Shown: piece after piece, positions 16,645-24,538 of the stretch
How positions within the stretch are numbered: the stretch's first letter is position 1
Layout: every line of letters starts with the position of its first letter
Source: JBOGED01 sp050743625
GTDB lineage: Bacteria > Actinomycetota > Nitriliruptoria > Euzebyales > Egibacteraceae
Assembly: GCA_050743625.1 (NCBI GenBank)
Contig: JBOGED010000460.1
Span: forward strand, 1-25,223
Direction of reading: 5' to 3'
Length of the DNA: 25,223 bases
Notes under the pieces: model-generated
Seen by the model: only the letters and a program-made list of their open reading frames with translations
Database searches by the model: none
What the model was told of the DNA's origin: nothing
Position numbers and translations under genes: made by a program

Positions 16645-17580
16645 TCACGCATGACGCAGCCGGGGGTCGATCCAGAGGTAGAGCACGTCGACGGCGAAGT
16701 TGACCACGACGAAGGCCACGGCTGTGTAGAGGACAATTCCTTGGATCACCGGGTAGTCGCGGACGAAGATCGCGTCGACCGCGTACTTGCCTACGCCGTT
16801 GCGGCTGAAGATCGTCTCCACCATGACCGCGCCTCCCACCAGATGGCCGATGCTCAGCCCGGTCGCGGTCACGATAGGCAGGGCCGCGTGGCGCAACGCG
16901 TGAACAACGGTGACCCGTCTCGCGCTCAGCCCCTTCGCCTTGGCGGTACGCATGAACGGCTGGCCCAGCGTTTCCCGCATGCTTGCCCGTGTCAGCCGCA
17001 TCATCTGCGCGATAACGCTGGCGGACAACGCAACCGTGGGCAGGACGAGATGCTGCGGTGTTCCCGAACCGAAGGCCGGCAAGAGCTTGAGCCTGGCCGC
17101 GAACACGAGGATCAAGAGGAGACCGAGCAGGTACGTGGGCATGGTCGCCCCTAGCAAGGCGAGCGAGCGGCTACACGCGTCCCACCCTGAGCTGCCGCGC
17201 GCCGCCGCGAGGACGCCGAGCGGCACGCCGGCGAGGAGCGCGACGCCGAGGCTGGCTCCAGCGAGGGTGAGAGTCGCGGGCATCCTCGTGACGATCTCGG
17301 TGAACACCGGCTGCCCCGAACGGTACGAGACGCCGAGGTCGCCCTGGACCGCGCCGCCAAGCCACCGCACGTAGCGGACGGGCGCCGGATCGTCGAGCCC
17401 CAACTCCGCTCGGAGCGCGCCGACCGCTTGCGCCGAGGGCACTGTGCCAGGTTGCTGCATGGCGAGCAGCGAGTAGGCCGGATCCCCCGGCGCGAGGGCC
17501 GTCAAGGTGAACGCCACGGCGGAGATACCGAACAGGATCCCGACGAGCGACACCAGCCTCCGAGCCGCGTAGGCGACCAC
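16645..17580 (-). CDS. Peptide/nickel-type ABC importer permease (DppB family)
   Basis: The 311-residue membrane protein has the DppB/OppB/NikB layout: a first helix MVAYAARRLVSLVGILFGIS, a periplasmic stretch with LGLDDPAPVRYVRWLGGAVQGDLGVSYRSGQPV, and five more helices. The EAA-like loop TRASMRETLGQPFMRTAKAKGLS binds an ATPase. The start is a GTG at 17580, 9 nt after the stop of the binding-protein gene. It forms the translocation channel with the DppC-type subunit. The substrate (di- or oligopeptide, or nickel) cannot be told from the sequence. Confidence 0.9.
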   Translation of the reverse strand: MVAYAARRLVSLVGILFGISAVAFTLTALAPGDPAYSLLAMQQPGTVPSAQAVGALRAELGLDDPAPVRYVRWLGGAVQGDLGVSYRSGQPVFTEIVTRMPATLTLAGASLGVALLAGVPLGVLAAARGSSGWDACSRSLALLGATMPTYLLGLLLILVFAARLKLLPAFGSGTPQHLVLPTVALSASVIAQMMRLTRASMRETLGQPFMRTAKAKGLSARRVTVVHALRHAALPIVTATGLSIGHLVGGAVMVETIFSRNGVGKYAVDAIFVRDYPVIQGIVLYTAVAFVVVNFAVDVLYLWIDPRLRHA

Positions 17581-17589
17581 AGGCCGGCC

Positions 17590-18945
17590 CTACCGCCGCG
17601 CGATTTCGCTGGCCATGAAGTACAGGAAGTACGGATGGGGCCGGTCGAAGCCCTCAACGCTCGTGGACACGCCGTACACGTAGGTGGGATAGACCAGCGG
17701 GATGATCGCGACGTCCTGGAGCAGGTCTTCATCGATCTCGCAGGCCAGCGCGCGTCGCTCCGTACGCTCCGTTAGCCCACGCAACTCCTCGAGGCGCGCA
17801 TCGACCCGCGGGTTGGTGTACTGACCGCGGTTGGCGTCGCCTCCGGTCGCGAAGAACTGAGACAGCGCGCCGAACGGATCGCCGGTCGCCGCCATGTTGT
17901 TGAAGTACATCGCGCCGTCCCACGGCTCGGTCTCCAGCGCCCCGTTGATGTCCTCGACGCTTTGGATCTCGACCTTGATACCGAGCGGCTGCAGGCTCGC
18001 CTGGATGATCTCGGCCATGGGCGTGAGCGCCGGGCGCTGAGGATACGACAGCATCAGGAGCGTGAGCGGCGTACCCGCCTTCTCGACGACGCCATCGCCG
18101 TCACCGTCGGCGTAACCAGCCTCGGCGAGGAGCGCGCGGGCAGCTTCGGGATCAGGAGCATACGGCTTGGCGATGTTCGGGCAATCCAAGACCGCGGGGG
18201 GCAGATTGCCTATCGCGGCCTCCGCCTGGCCGCGGAAGACCGACCCCACGAAGACGTCACCGGGCGGCACGGCATGGGCCAGTGCCTGCCGCACGCGCAC
18301 GTCGTCCCACGGCGGGTGCGCCTGATTGAGGTAGACGAACATGGTGGCCACGGGTGCCGCCGCGACCGCCTTGAGGTCAGCGGAACCGTCAATCTGCGTC
18401 ACGCTTTCGGGCTGGATGTCGAACGCGATGTCGATCTGGCCGCTTTGGAGCGCCAGAAAGCGCGCGCTGGCGTCCGGCTGCACGTTCACCTCGAGGCGTT
18501 GCGTGGCCGGTGGGTCTCCCCAGTACCCGTCGTACCGCACCGCGATCAGCCGGCTGTCCAGTTGGAACTCCTCCACGGCGAACATCCCGGTGGCGACCGG
18601 TTGGTTGGCGAAGGCCTCGCCTTGGGCCTCAGCGGCCGCGGCGCTCACGATTGCCGTGGTCGGGTCGGTGAGCAGGCCGGGAAAGTTGGGGCTCGGGGTG
18701 GCGGTCGTCACCAGGAGGGTGCGCGGGTCCTCAACCGCGATCTCGGCTACGTCGAGAAGCGCGGCGGCGGCTTCGGATTCCGTGATCGCCCGCTCCAGCG
18801 ACGCCTTCACCGCCTCGGCATCCACGACGCTGCTGTCATGGAACGTCACCCCCTCGCGCAGACTTATCGCCCACGCGGTGTCAGACCGTCGCTCGACGGC
18901 CTCCGCGAGCCAAGGCTGTGGAGCGAGGTCCGTGTCAAGCCGCAT
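17590..18945 (-). CDS. Peptide/nickel-type solute-binding protein, 5'-truncated by a frameshift
   Basis: This 451-residue frame is the body of a family 5 extracellular solute-binding protein: WAISLREGVTFHDSSVVDAEAVKASLERAI, VATGMFAVEEF, YDGYWGDPPA, VRQALAHAVP and EAARALLAEAGYADGDGDG. The protein would capture a peptide or chelated metal outside the cell and pass it to the permeases. The frame lacks the signal peptide and first strand. Homologous sequence continues upstream in the same frame (TLRIGTPFFSSPPDPV) until a stop at about 19059, while the signal peptide is in another frame from 19139. Adding one G to the run at 19042-19047 would give one continuous protein of 516 residues. ATG 18945 is the only in-frame start left and would give a cytoplasmic, probably useless product. 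Confidence 0.82.
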   Translation of the reverse strand: MRLDTDLAPQPWLAEAVERRSDTAWAISLREGVTFHDSSVVDAEAVKASLERAITESEAAAALLDVAEIAVEDPRTLLVTTATPSPNFPGLLTDPTTAIVSAAAAEAQGEAFANQPVATGMFAVEEFQLDSRLIAVRYDGYWGDPPATQRLEVNVQPDASARFLALQSGQIDIAFDIQPESVTQIDGSADLKAVAAAPVATMFVYLNQAHPPWDDVRVRQALAHAVPPGDVFVGSVFRGQAEAAIGNLPPAVLDCPNIAKPYAPDPEAARALLAEAGYADGDGDGVVEKAGTPLTLLMLSYPQRPALTPMAEIIQASLQPLGIKVEIQSVEDINGALETEPWDGAMYFNNMAATGDPFGALSQFFATGGDANRGQYTNPRVDARLEELRGLTERTERRALACEIDEDLLQDVAIIPLVYPTYVYGVSTSVEGFDRPHPYFLYFMASEIARR

Positions 18946-19041
18946 GAGCGTTTCGACGAGCCCGAACTGGATGGCGTTGAAGCCCCCGCCCGCGACCGGG
19001 TCGGGAGGGCTGCTGAAGAACGGCGTGCCGATCCGCAGCGT

Positions 19042-19139
19042 CCCCCCGGCGCTACCTCACCTGCGCCCGAGGTCGTGGCGCTCACCGAGAATGCGAACAG
19101 AACGAGCAACAGCGCGCAGGCGCGACGAAGACGCGACAT
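19042..19139 (-). pseudogene. Signal-peptide fragment of the solute-binding protein gene
   Basis: ATG 19139 follows AAAGGTGATTCACG (ribosome site AGGTG) and encodes MSRLRRACALLLVLFAFSVS, a typical Sec signal peptide, then ATTSGAGEVAPG. At six consecutive C (minus-strand G) at 19042-19047 the frame changes. Seven G would let it continue into GTLRIGTPFF and the body of the binding protein. The cause may be a real one-base deletion, a slippery tract that varies in length, or a sequencing error. No lipobox cysteine is seen. Confidence 0.75.
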
Positions 19140-19178
19140 CGTGAATCACCTTTACCGTGACAATCCCGTCGTATCACC

Positions 19179-19308
19179 GGCCCGCCGGCCCGCATGTCGC
19201 CGGGGCGGCCTGATCACAGGAGGGCGGATCAAGCCGCGAGGCAAAGGGCGAAGAAGAACGACTCCGGCCGCGGAGGGTACCGTCTAATGATCTGTGGGCC
19301 CGCCGGCC
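19179..19308. repeat. 12-bp GC repeat upstream of the importer operon
   Basis: GGCCCGCCGGCC occurs at 19179-19190 and 19297-19308 in the 188-nt gap between orn and the binding-protein gene. The first copy lies just upstream of the likely promoter of the importer genes; the second lies just after the orn stop. Such low-complexity GC words can recur by chance. No terminator with a T-run for orn is visible. On the minus strand TGATACGA near 19168-19175 might be a -10 region. Confidence 0.3.
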
Positions 19309-19327
19309 GGTGTCAAGCAGAAAAGCG

Positions 19328-19867
19328 CTACTTGAAGATGGCTGTGCGGTAGTAGCGGAGCTCGGCGATGGACTCTTGGATGTCGGCCAGGGCGCGGTGG
19401 CCCTTGGCTTTCTCGGGAGCAGAGTCGTACGCCTCGGGATACCAGCGGCGGGCAAGCTCTTTGACCGTGGAGACGTCGACGTTGCGGTAGTGCAGCCAGC
19501 CGTTCAGCTCAGGCATGTACCAGCGCAAGAACGCCCGGTCGGCGTGAATGCTGTTGCCCGCCAAGGGAGCGAGATGAGGTTGCGGCGCGTAGCGGCGCAC
19601 GAACTCCAACACCTGCGCCTCCGCCTCACCGACGCCTACGCGGGAGCGGCGGATCTCGTCGAGCAACCCCGACGCGGTGTGCATCTCGGTAACGACAGAT
19701 CCCATCAGCGCCAAGTCAGCGTCACTCGCGGCCACGACCAGGTCTGGGCCCTCGATGACCTCCTCTAGCGCGGCGTCGGTGACGACGACCGCGATCTCGA
19801 CGATGACGTGACGGCCAGGGTCCAGGCCGGTCATCTCCAGATCGACCCACACCAGCGGCTGGTCCAT
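19328..19867 (-). CDS. orn: Oligoribonuclease
   Basis: The 179-residue 3'-5' exoribonuclease of the DEDDh family degrades two- to five-nucleotide RNAs, including pGpG from cyclic di-GMP turnover. Catalytic residues are Asp9 and Glu11 (WVDLEMTGLD), Asp110 (AGNSIHADRAFLRWYMPE), His157 and Asp162 (GHRALADIQ). ATG 19867 is chosen because it begins two codons before the conserved strand, follows GGGGGAG by about 7 nt and lies 2 nt after the stop of the ABC-F gene. A longer frame starting at 19900 adds 11 unconserved residues. It is probably co-transcribed with the ABC-F gene and trpS. Confidence 0.95.
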   Translation of the reverse strand: MDQPLVWVDLEMTGLDPGRHVIVEIAVVVTDAALEEVIEGPDLVVAASDADLALMGSVVTEMHTASGLLDEIRRSRVGVGEAEAQVLEFVRRYAPQPHLAPLAGNSIHADRAFLRWYMPELNGWLHYRNVDVSTVKELARRWYPEAYDSAPEKAKGHRALADIQESIAELRYYRTAIFK

Positions 19868-19869
19868 CG

Positions 19870-21627
19870 TCACTCCCCCATCTCGGCCAGCTCGAGCCAC
19901 CGCGTCTCGGCGCGGTCGATCTCCTCCATGACCTGGGCCAGCTCGTCGCCGAGCCGCTGAGCGGTCTCGTAGTCACCCGTCGCGCCCCGCAGCTCGCGCT
20001 CCAGCTCACCCCTGCGCGCCTCCAGCTCAGGCAGCCGGTCGCCGAGGCTGGATAGCTCCCGACGCTCCTTGTAAGAACGCGTGCGACCTCCCGGGGACGG
20101 CTCCTTGAGCGGCCTCCGAGAGGCCGCCGGCGCCGGGCGCCGGTCGCGCGCTGATGCGATCCCCGCGTACGCGGCCCACCCACCAGGGTGGTGGCGCAGG
20201 CTTCCGTCGGGCTCGATCGAGTAGACGTCGCGGCAGACGCGGTCCAGCAGATACCGATCGTGAGTCGCGACGACGAACGCGCCCGGCCACCCGTCGAGGG
20301 AAGACTCCAGCAGGCTCAGCGTGTCGAGGTCCAGGTCGTTCGTCGGCTCGTCCAGCAACAGCACGTTTGGGGCGCCCGCCAGCACCAGGAGCAGCTCGAG
20401 CCGCCGACGCTCCCCGCCAGACAGCTCGCCGACCCAGCCGCGCTGGGCCGGGGGGTCGAACCCGAACCGCTCGAGCAGCCCACCTGCGCCGACCAGCTCA
20501 CCGCTGCTCACCCTCGCGGACCGCACGTGTACGTCCACCACGTCGAACACGCGTTGGCGAGGCGGCAACGGTCGCGGATCCTGGCCATACCAGCCGAACA
20601 CGACCGTATCGCCTATGGCGACCTCACCCAAGTCGGGCGCGACGCGACCCGCGATCAGCTGGAGCAGCGTCGTCTTGCCCGCACCGTTCGGCCCGACGAG
20701 ACCGATCCGTGCCTCCTGAGCCAGCTTGTAGTCGATGGCTCGCAGAACCCATCGCTGGCCATAGCGCTTCCCGGCATGGCGCAGGTTGACGACCTTGCTT
20801 CCCAGCCGGCGGCTCGGCAGGTCGAACTCCATCGCTTGGACGGGTTCAGGGAGAGCCTGCTCGACGAGCGCCTGCGCGTTCGCCGTGCGCAGCTTCGACT
20901 TCGAGGTCCGCGCGGCCGGCGAGCGGCGCAGGTACTCCAGCTCGGTGCGGGCACGGTTGCGACGCCGCTGCTCGGCGGCATCGGCCTGCTCTATGCGCTG
21001 GGCTCGGGCCTCGAGGTAGGCCTCGTACGACCCTTGATGCGAGTACAGCGCCCCGCCGTGGACCTCGACGACGCGCGTCGCGAGGCGGTTCAGCAGATAT
21101 CGGTCGTGGGTGACGAGCACGAGGGCGCCCCTGCGGCTTCGCAGCAGCTCCTCCAGCCATCCGACCGCCCCGATGTCGAGGTGGTTGGTCGGCTCGTCCA
21201 GGATGAGCAGCCCCGTCTCGGATCCGACAGAGTCCAAGCCGGCGTCGGACGCCAGCGCCCGAGCGAGCGCCACTCGCCTCTGCTGACCGCCCGAGAGCTG
21301 ACCGACTCGCGCGTCGAGCGGGGAGATCCCGAGCCGGTCGACCATCGCCTCGCCGGCCCGGTCGCGCACGACCTCCCCCACGGTGAGCGCCGCATCGAGC
21401 TGCGTCCGCTGGTCGAGATACGCGACCCGGACGTGGTTGGCGTGGACGACGTGCCCGCGGTCCGGCTCTTCAGTCCCCGCGATGATCCGCAGCAAGGTGG
21501 ACTTCCCGCTGCCGTTCCGCCCGATCACTCCAACGCGGTCACCCTCGCCGATGCCGAAGGAGACATCGTCGAGAACGAGCTTCTCGGCGTAGCGCTTGGT
21601 GACACGCTCGAGGTTGGCAAGGTTCAC
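19870..21627 (-). CDS. ABC-F family ATPase (Uup-like)
   Basis: The 585-residue soluble protein has two ATP-binding cassettes. The first has Walker A GRNGSGKST (36-44), signature LSGGQQRR and Walker B LLILDEPTNHLD. The second has GPNGAGKTT, LSGGERRR and LLLDEPTNDLD. A charged linker lies between them (RIEQADAAEQRRRNRARTEL onward), and the last 70 or so residues form a coiled coil (RLPELEARRGELEREL), as in Uup. There are no membrane segments. ABC-F proteins act on ribosomes, resolving stalls or protecting against antibiotics, and Uup-type proteins may also bind branched DNA. The start is GTG 21627, 7 nt after trpS, with a weak ribosome site. Which ABC-F function applies cannot be decided from sequence. 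Confidence 0.9.
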   Translation of the reverse strand: MNLANLERVTKRYAEKLVLDDVSFGIGEGDRVGVIGRNGSGKSTLLRIIAGTEEPDRGHVVHANHVRVAYLDQRTQLDAALTVGEVVRDRAGEAMVDRLGISPLDARVGQLSGGQQRRVALARALASDAGLDSVGSETGLLILDEPTNHLDIGAVGWLEELLRSRRGALVLVTHDRYLLNRLATRVVEVHGGALYSHQGSYEAYLEARAQRIEQADAAEQRRRNRARTELEYLRRSPAARTSKSKLRTANAQALVEQALPEPVQAMEFDLPSRRLGSKVVNLRHAGKRYGQRWVLRAIDYKLAQEARIGLVGPNGAGKTTLLQLIAGRVAPDLGEVAIGDTVVFGWYGQDPRPLPPRQRVFDVVDVHVRSARVSSGELVGAGGLLERFGFDPPAQRGWVGELSGGERRRLELLLVLAGAPNVLLLDEPTNDLDLDTLSLLESSLDGWPGAFVVATHDRYLLDRVCRDVYSIEPDGSLRHHPGGWAAYAGIASARDRRPAPAASRRPLKEPSPGGRTRSYKERRELSSLGDRLPELEARRGELERELRGATGDYETAQRLGDELAQVMEEIDRAETRWLELAEMGE

Positions 21628-21634
21628 GGTCGGT

Positions 21635-22621
21635 TCATGGGGAGAGGAACCCGACTCGCTCGTAGGTCACCTCGATGGTCCGCGTGGCGATCTCGCGGGC
21701 ACGGCTCGCGCCCTTGCGCAGCATCTCCCTGACCGCGCCTGGGTCCCCGGCGAGCTCCGCGTGGCGCTGGCGCACCGGTCGGAGGAACCCGTTGACGGCC
21801 TCAGCCGCATCCCGCTTGAGATCCCCGTAGCCCTTGCCCTGATACCGGACCTCCAGCTCCGCGATCTGGGCGCCGGTGACCGCCGCCATCATATGGAGCA
21901 GGTTCGTCACGCCTGGCTTGTCCGGCGCCGCCCGCACCTCGGATCCTGAGTCGGTCACGGCGCGCATGATCTTCCGTCGTGTCGCGGCTTCGTCCTCACC
22001 GAGCAGGACCGTTCCTTGCGGGGACTCCGCCGACTTCGACATCTTCGCGCCGACCTTCTGCAGGTCCATGATCCGGGCCCCGACCTCGGGCACCGTGACC
22101 TTTGGCACCTTGAAGGTATCGCCGTAGCGGTGGTTGAAGCGCTGAGCGATGTCCCTGGCCAGCTCGATGTGCTGCCGCTGGTCCTCGCCGACGGGCACCT
22201 CGTCGGCCTGGTACACCAAGATGTCGGCCGCCTGCAGCACCGGGTAGGTAAACAGCCCCACCGACACCGAGTCGCGGCCCCGTCCCTTGTCCTTGAACTG
22301 CGTCATGCGACTCAGCTCGCCCATCGTCGCGATGCACTCGAGGACCCAGCTGAGCTGGGTGTGCTCCGGGACCTGCGACTGGACGAACAACGTGCACACG
22401 TCCGGATCGAGCCCCGCGGCGAACAGCCAACACGCCAGGTCGATCGTTGTGCCCTCCAGCGTCCTCGGGTCCTGCGGCATGGTGATCGCATGCAGGTCGA
22501 CGATGCAGAAGAAATGGTCCGGCTGCTGCTGCCGCGCCCACCGGCTGATCGCCCCCGCATAGTTGCCAAGGTGAACATCACCCGTCGGCTGAATGCCACT
22601 GAGAACGCGCGCCACTGCCAT
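21635..22621 (-). CDS. trpS: Tryptophanyl-tRNA synthetase
   Basis: The 328-residue class I synthetase charges tRNA-Trp. It has the HIGH-like DVHLGN (15-20) after LSGIQPTG, the tryptophan-site segment FTYPVLQAADILVY with VPVGEDQRQHIELARD, and KMSKS at 193-197. Length and layout are those of bacterial TrpS. The ATG at 22621 follows AAGGAG closely. It heads the run trpS, ABC-F, orn. The precursor peptide at 180-266 ends with a tryptophan-containing segment, but nothing links the two loci. Confidence 0.96.
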   Translation of the reverse strand: MAVARVLSGIQPTGDVHLGNYAGAISRWARQQQPDHFFCIVDLHAITMPQDPRTLEGTTIDLACWLFAAGLDPDVCTLFVQSQVPEHTQLSWVLECIATMGELSRMTQFKDKGRGRDSVSVGLFTYPVLQAADILVYQADEVPVGEDQRQHIELARDIAQRFNHRYGDTFKVPKVTVPEVGARIMDLQKVGAKMSKSAESPQGTVLLGEDEAATRRKIMRAVTDSGSEVRAAPDKPGVTNLLHMMAAVTGAQIAELEVRYQGKGYGDLKRDAAEAVNGFLRPVRQRHAELAGDPGAVREMLRKGASRAREIATRTIEVTYERVGFLSP

Positions 22622-22645
22622 CGCTCCTTACCCTTAAGTCCCGCG

Positions 22646-22651
22646 ATCCTA
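22646..22651 (-). promoter_or_regulatory. Candidate -10 box of trpS
   Basis: On the minus strand TAGGAT (TANNNT type) lies 24 nt upstream of the trpS ATG, which would give a short leader carrying the AAGGAG site. No clear -35 lies 17-18 nt before it. I see no T-box or tryptophan leader peptide. Confidence 0.4.
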
Positions 22652-22689
22652 CCTCCGTGGCCGGCACGTAGATCGGCCGGGTCGACGGT

Positions 22690-24453
22690 TCAGAGGGGGT
22701 TTCGGAGGACGAAGATGGCGAGGTCGTCGTGGAGGTCGCCGTGGCCCCAGTGCACGATCGCGCGGGCGAGGGTGTCGGCGATGGCCTGGGCGCCCAGGCC
22801 GCGGCAGGTTGCGACGAGGTCGCGGAGCCGGCCGGTCTTGAACAGCTTGCCGTCGCGGCGGGCCTCGGTCGCGCCGTCGGTGAACAGCACGACCGCGTCG
22901 CCGGGATAGAGCGCGATGCGCACGTCCCTGACGTCGACCTCGGGAAAGACCCCGAGCAGCAAGCCGGTGCAGGCCATGGTGATGACCGTGCCGTCGCGGC
23001 GAAGGACGAGCGGGCGAGGATGGCCGCCGCATGCCGCCGTGACGATGGCCGCGTCGCGGTACCGCGGGCGGACGTGAAGGCACACCGCGGTGCAGAAACG
23101 GGCGTCCTCCGGGACGGTGTCCTCACGCAGCAACGCCTCGTTCAGCACTCGGAGGATCTGCGCGGGACCCGTGTGTTGCATCGCGGCGGTACGGATGACA
23201 TGGCGAGCTAAGCCGGTCAGCGCCGCCGCTTGGAGACCCTTGCCGCAGACGTCACCGATCGCGGCCACCCAATCGCGAGCGCCGATCTGGAACAGGTCGT
23301 AGAAATCGCCGCACACCAACCGCCCCGCCTGTGCCGGCCGGTAGACCAACCCGTGCTCCAACCCCACGACCTGCGGGAAGGCGGGGGGCAGCAAGCTGCG
23401 CTGCAACGTCTCGGCGACATGGTCACGCTCCCGGTACAGCCGCGCGTTGTCCACCGCGACCGCGACACGGCTCGCGAGCTGCTCGACGACGCGGACATCT
23501 TCGGCTTCGTAACGAGGGCTGCCGGCGATGCGGGCGCAGGAAAGGGCGCCAAACCGCCGGCCGCCCACCGTCAGCGGCGCGACGATCGCGGTCCGCCAAC
23601 CGGTCTTCCGTAGCAACGCGAGGTGGCATGCGTCCAGAGCGAGCTGCCTCAACCACTCGTCGCTCACGGGATCGATGACCTCGGTCCTGCCCGTACGGAC
23701 GACCGCGGCCGGTCCGACGGGATGGCTCGAAGGGTAAGCGCTGTAGTCCCCGAGATCGTCCGCCAGTGGTTGGAGACCCGGCGCCTGCGAGTGCAAGACC
23801 GACCGCGCGAGCCGCCCATCGTCCTGTTGCAGGTGCACGGCGCACCAGTCGGCGAGCCGGGGCACCATCAGGCGCACGACCCGCTGGAGCGTGACGTCGA
23901 GGTCCAGCGATTCGGCCAGCTTGGCGCTCGCCTCGGCCAAGAACTGCAATCCGGCTCGCGCCCGCTCGGCCGCGCTCCACCCCGCCACCGCCCGGTGGGT
24001 ACGCAGGCGCAGCTCCATCTCGCTCTCCACGGCCGCGGCCAACCCCTCAAGGATCCCAATCTGCTGGCAGGTCCAGCTGCGCGGCTGTTGGTCGAGCGCT
24101 GAGAAGGAGCCTTGGACGGGCCCCTGCCCGACACGCAACGGGATCCCGACATACGCCCGGATGCCCGTTCGCACCACCTCAGGGTGGTGCGCGTAGCTCG
24201 GCATCGCGGCGATGTCGGGGATCACAAGCGGCTTGCCGGAGCGAATGACCTCGCCACACAGCGGGCGGATCACCTGCTCGGCATCGGAGGGCGGCGGGAC
24301 CAACCCGACATTGCCGTCCACGAGGTTCCCCGCCTCGTCACAGAACGTGACGACCGCGAGCGGCGCGTTCAGGAGCTGCGTGGCGAGCAGGATCAGCCGG
24401 TCGAACGGCTCTCGAGAGTCGTCGCCCGTACCTTCGACCTGGCTTGCGACCAC
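22690..24453 (-). CDS. GAF-GAF-SpoIIE (PP2C-type) serine/threonine phosphatase
   Basis: The 587-residue signalling protein carries a first GAF domain at about residues 15-145 (VIPDIAAMPSYAHHPEVV, YVGIPLRVGQGPVQGSFSALDQQPRSW) and a second at about 175-325 (ADWCAVHL, APLTVGGRRFGALSC). The SpoIIE/RsbU phosphatase domain spans about 350-587, beginning ETLQRSLLPPAFPQV. Metal ligands lie in CGDFYDLF and IGDVCGKG, followed by FTDGATEARR and DDLAIFVL. Such proteins dephosphorylate anti-sigma-factor antagonists and so switch alternative sigma factors; the GAF domains would sense a ligand or redox state. No membrane helix is present. GTG 24453 is preferred because AGGAGGT lies 10 nt upstream. ATG 24540, 29 codons further up, is possible and shares its bases with the crp start. 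Confidence 0.87.
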   Translation of the reverse strand: MVASQVEGTGDDSREPFDRLILLATQLLNAPLAVVTFCDEAGNLVDGNVGLVPPPSDAEQVIRPLCGEVIRSGKPLVIPDIAAMPSYAHHPEVVRTGIRAYVGIPLRVGQGPVQGSFSALDQQPRSWTCQQIGILEGLAAAVESEMELRLRTHRAVAGWSAAERARAGLQFLAEASAKLAESLDLDVTLQRVVRLMVPRLADWCAVHLQQDDGRLARSVLHSQAPGLQPLADDLGDYSAYPSSHPVGPAAVVRTGRTEVIDPVSDEWLRQLALDACHLALLRKTGWRTAIVAPLTVGGRRFGALSCARIAGSPRYEAEDVRVVEQLASRVAVAVDNARLYRERDHVAETLQRSLLPPAFPQVVGLEHGLVYRPAQAGRLVCGDFYDLFQIGARDWVAAIGDVCGKGLQAAALTGLARHVIRTAAMQHTGPAQILRVLNEALLREDTVPEDARFCTAVCLHVRPRYRDAAIVTAACGGHPRPLVLRRDGTVITMACTGLLLGVFPEVDVRDVRIALYPGDAVVLFTDGATEARRDGKLFKTGRLRDLVATCRGLGAQAIADTLARAIVHWGHGDLHDDLAIFVLRNPL

Positions 24454-24538
24454 TGGGCGCGCGACCTCCTGCCCTGCCCTATACCTCGCGGGTTGGCTCT
24501 CACACCAGGATGCGTCAAGGCGTGCGAAACTGCTCGCC

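Noticed and set aside
19042..19060. Programmed -1 frameshift in the binding-protein gene
   Set aside because: The G-run could in principle slip, but no downstream stimulatory structure was evident and such control is not known for this family. A one-base indel is simpler.
17962..19287. 441-residue plus-strand frame opposite the binding protein
   Set aside because: It is a shadow frame with charged low-complexity composition. The minus-strand frame shows clear family 5 binding-protein motifs.
20188..21732. 514-residue plus-strand frame opposite the ABC-F gene
   Set aside because: The long open frame is caused by high GC; it has no domain pattern and is fully explained by the minus-strand ATPase.
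22622..22689. T-box or tryptophan attenuator upstream of trpS
   Set aside because: The 68-nt gap is too short for a T-box and contains neither its conserved sequence nor a run of Trp codons.
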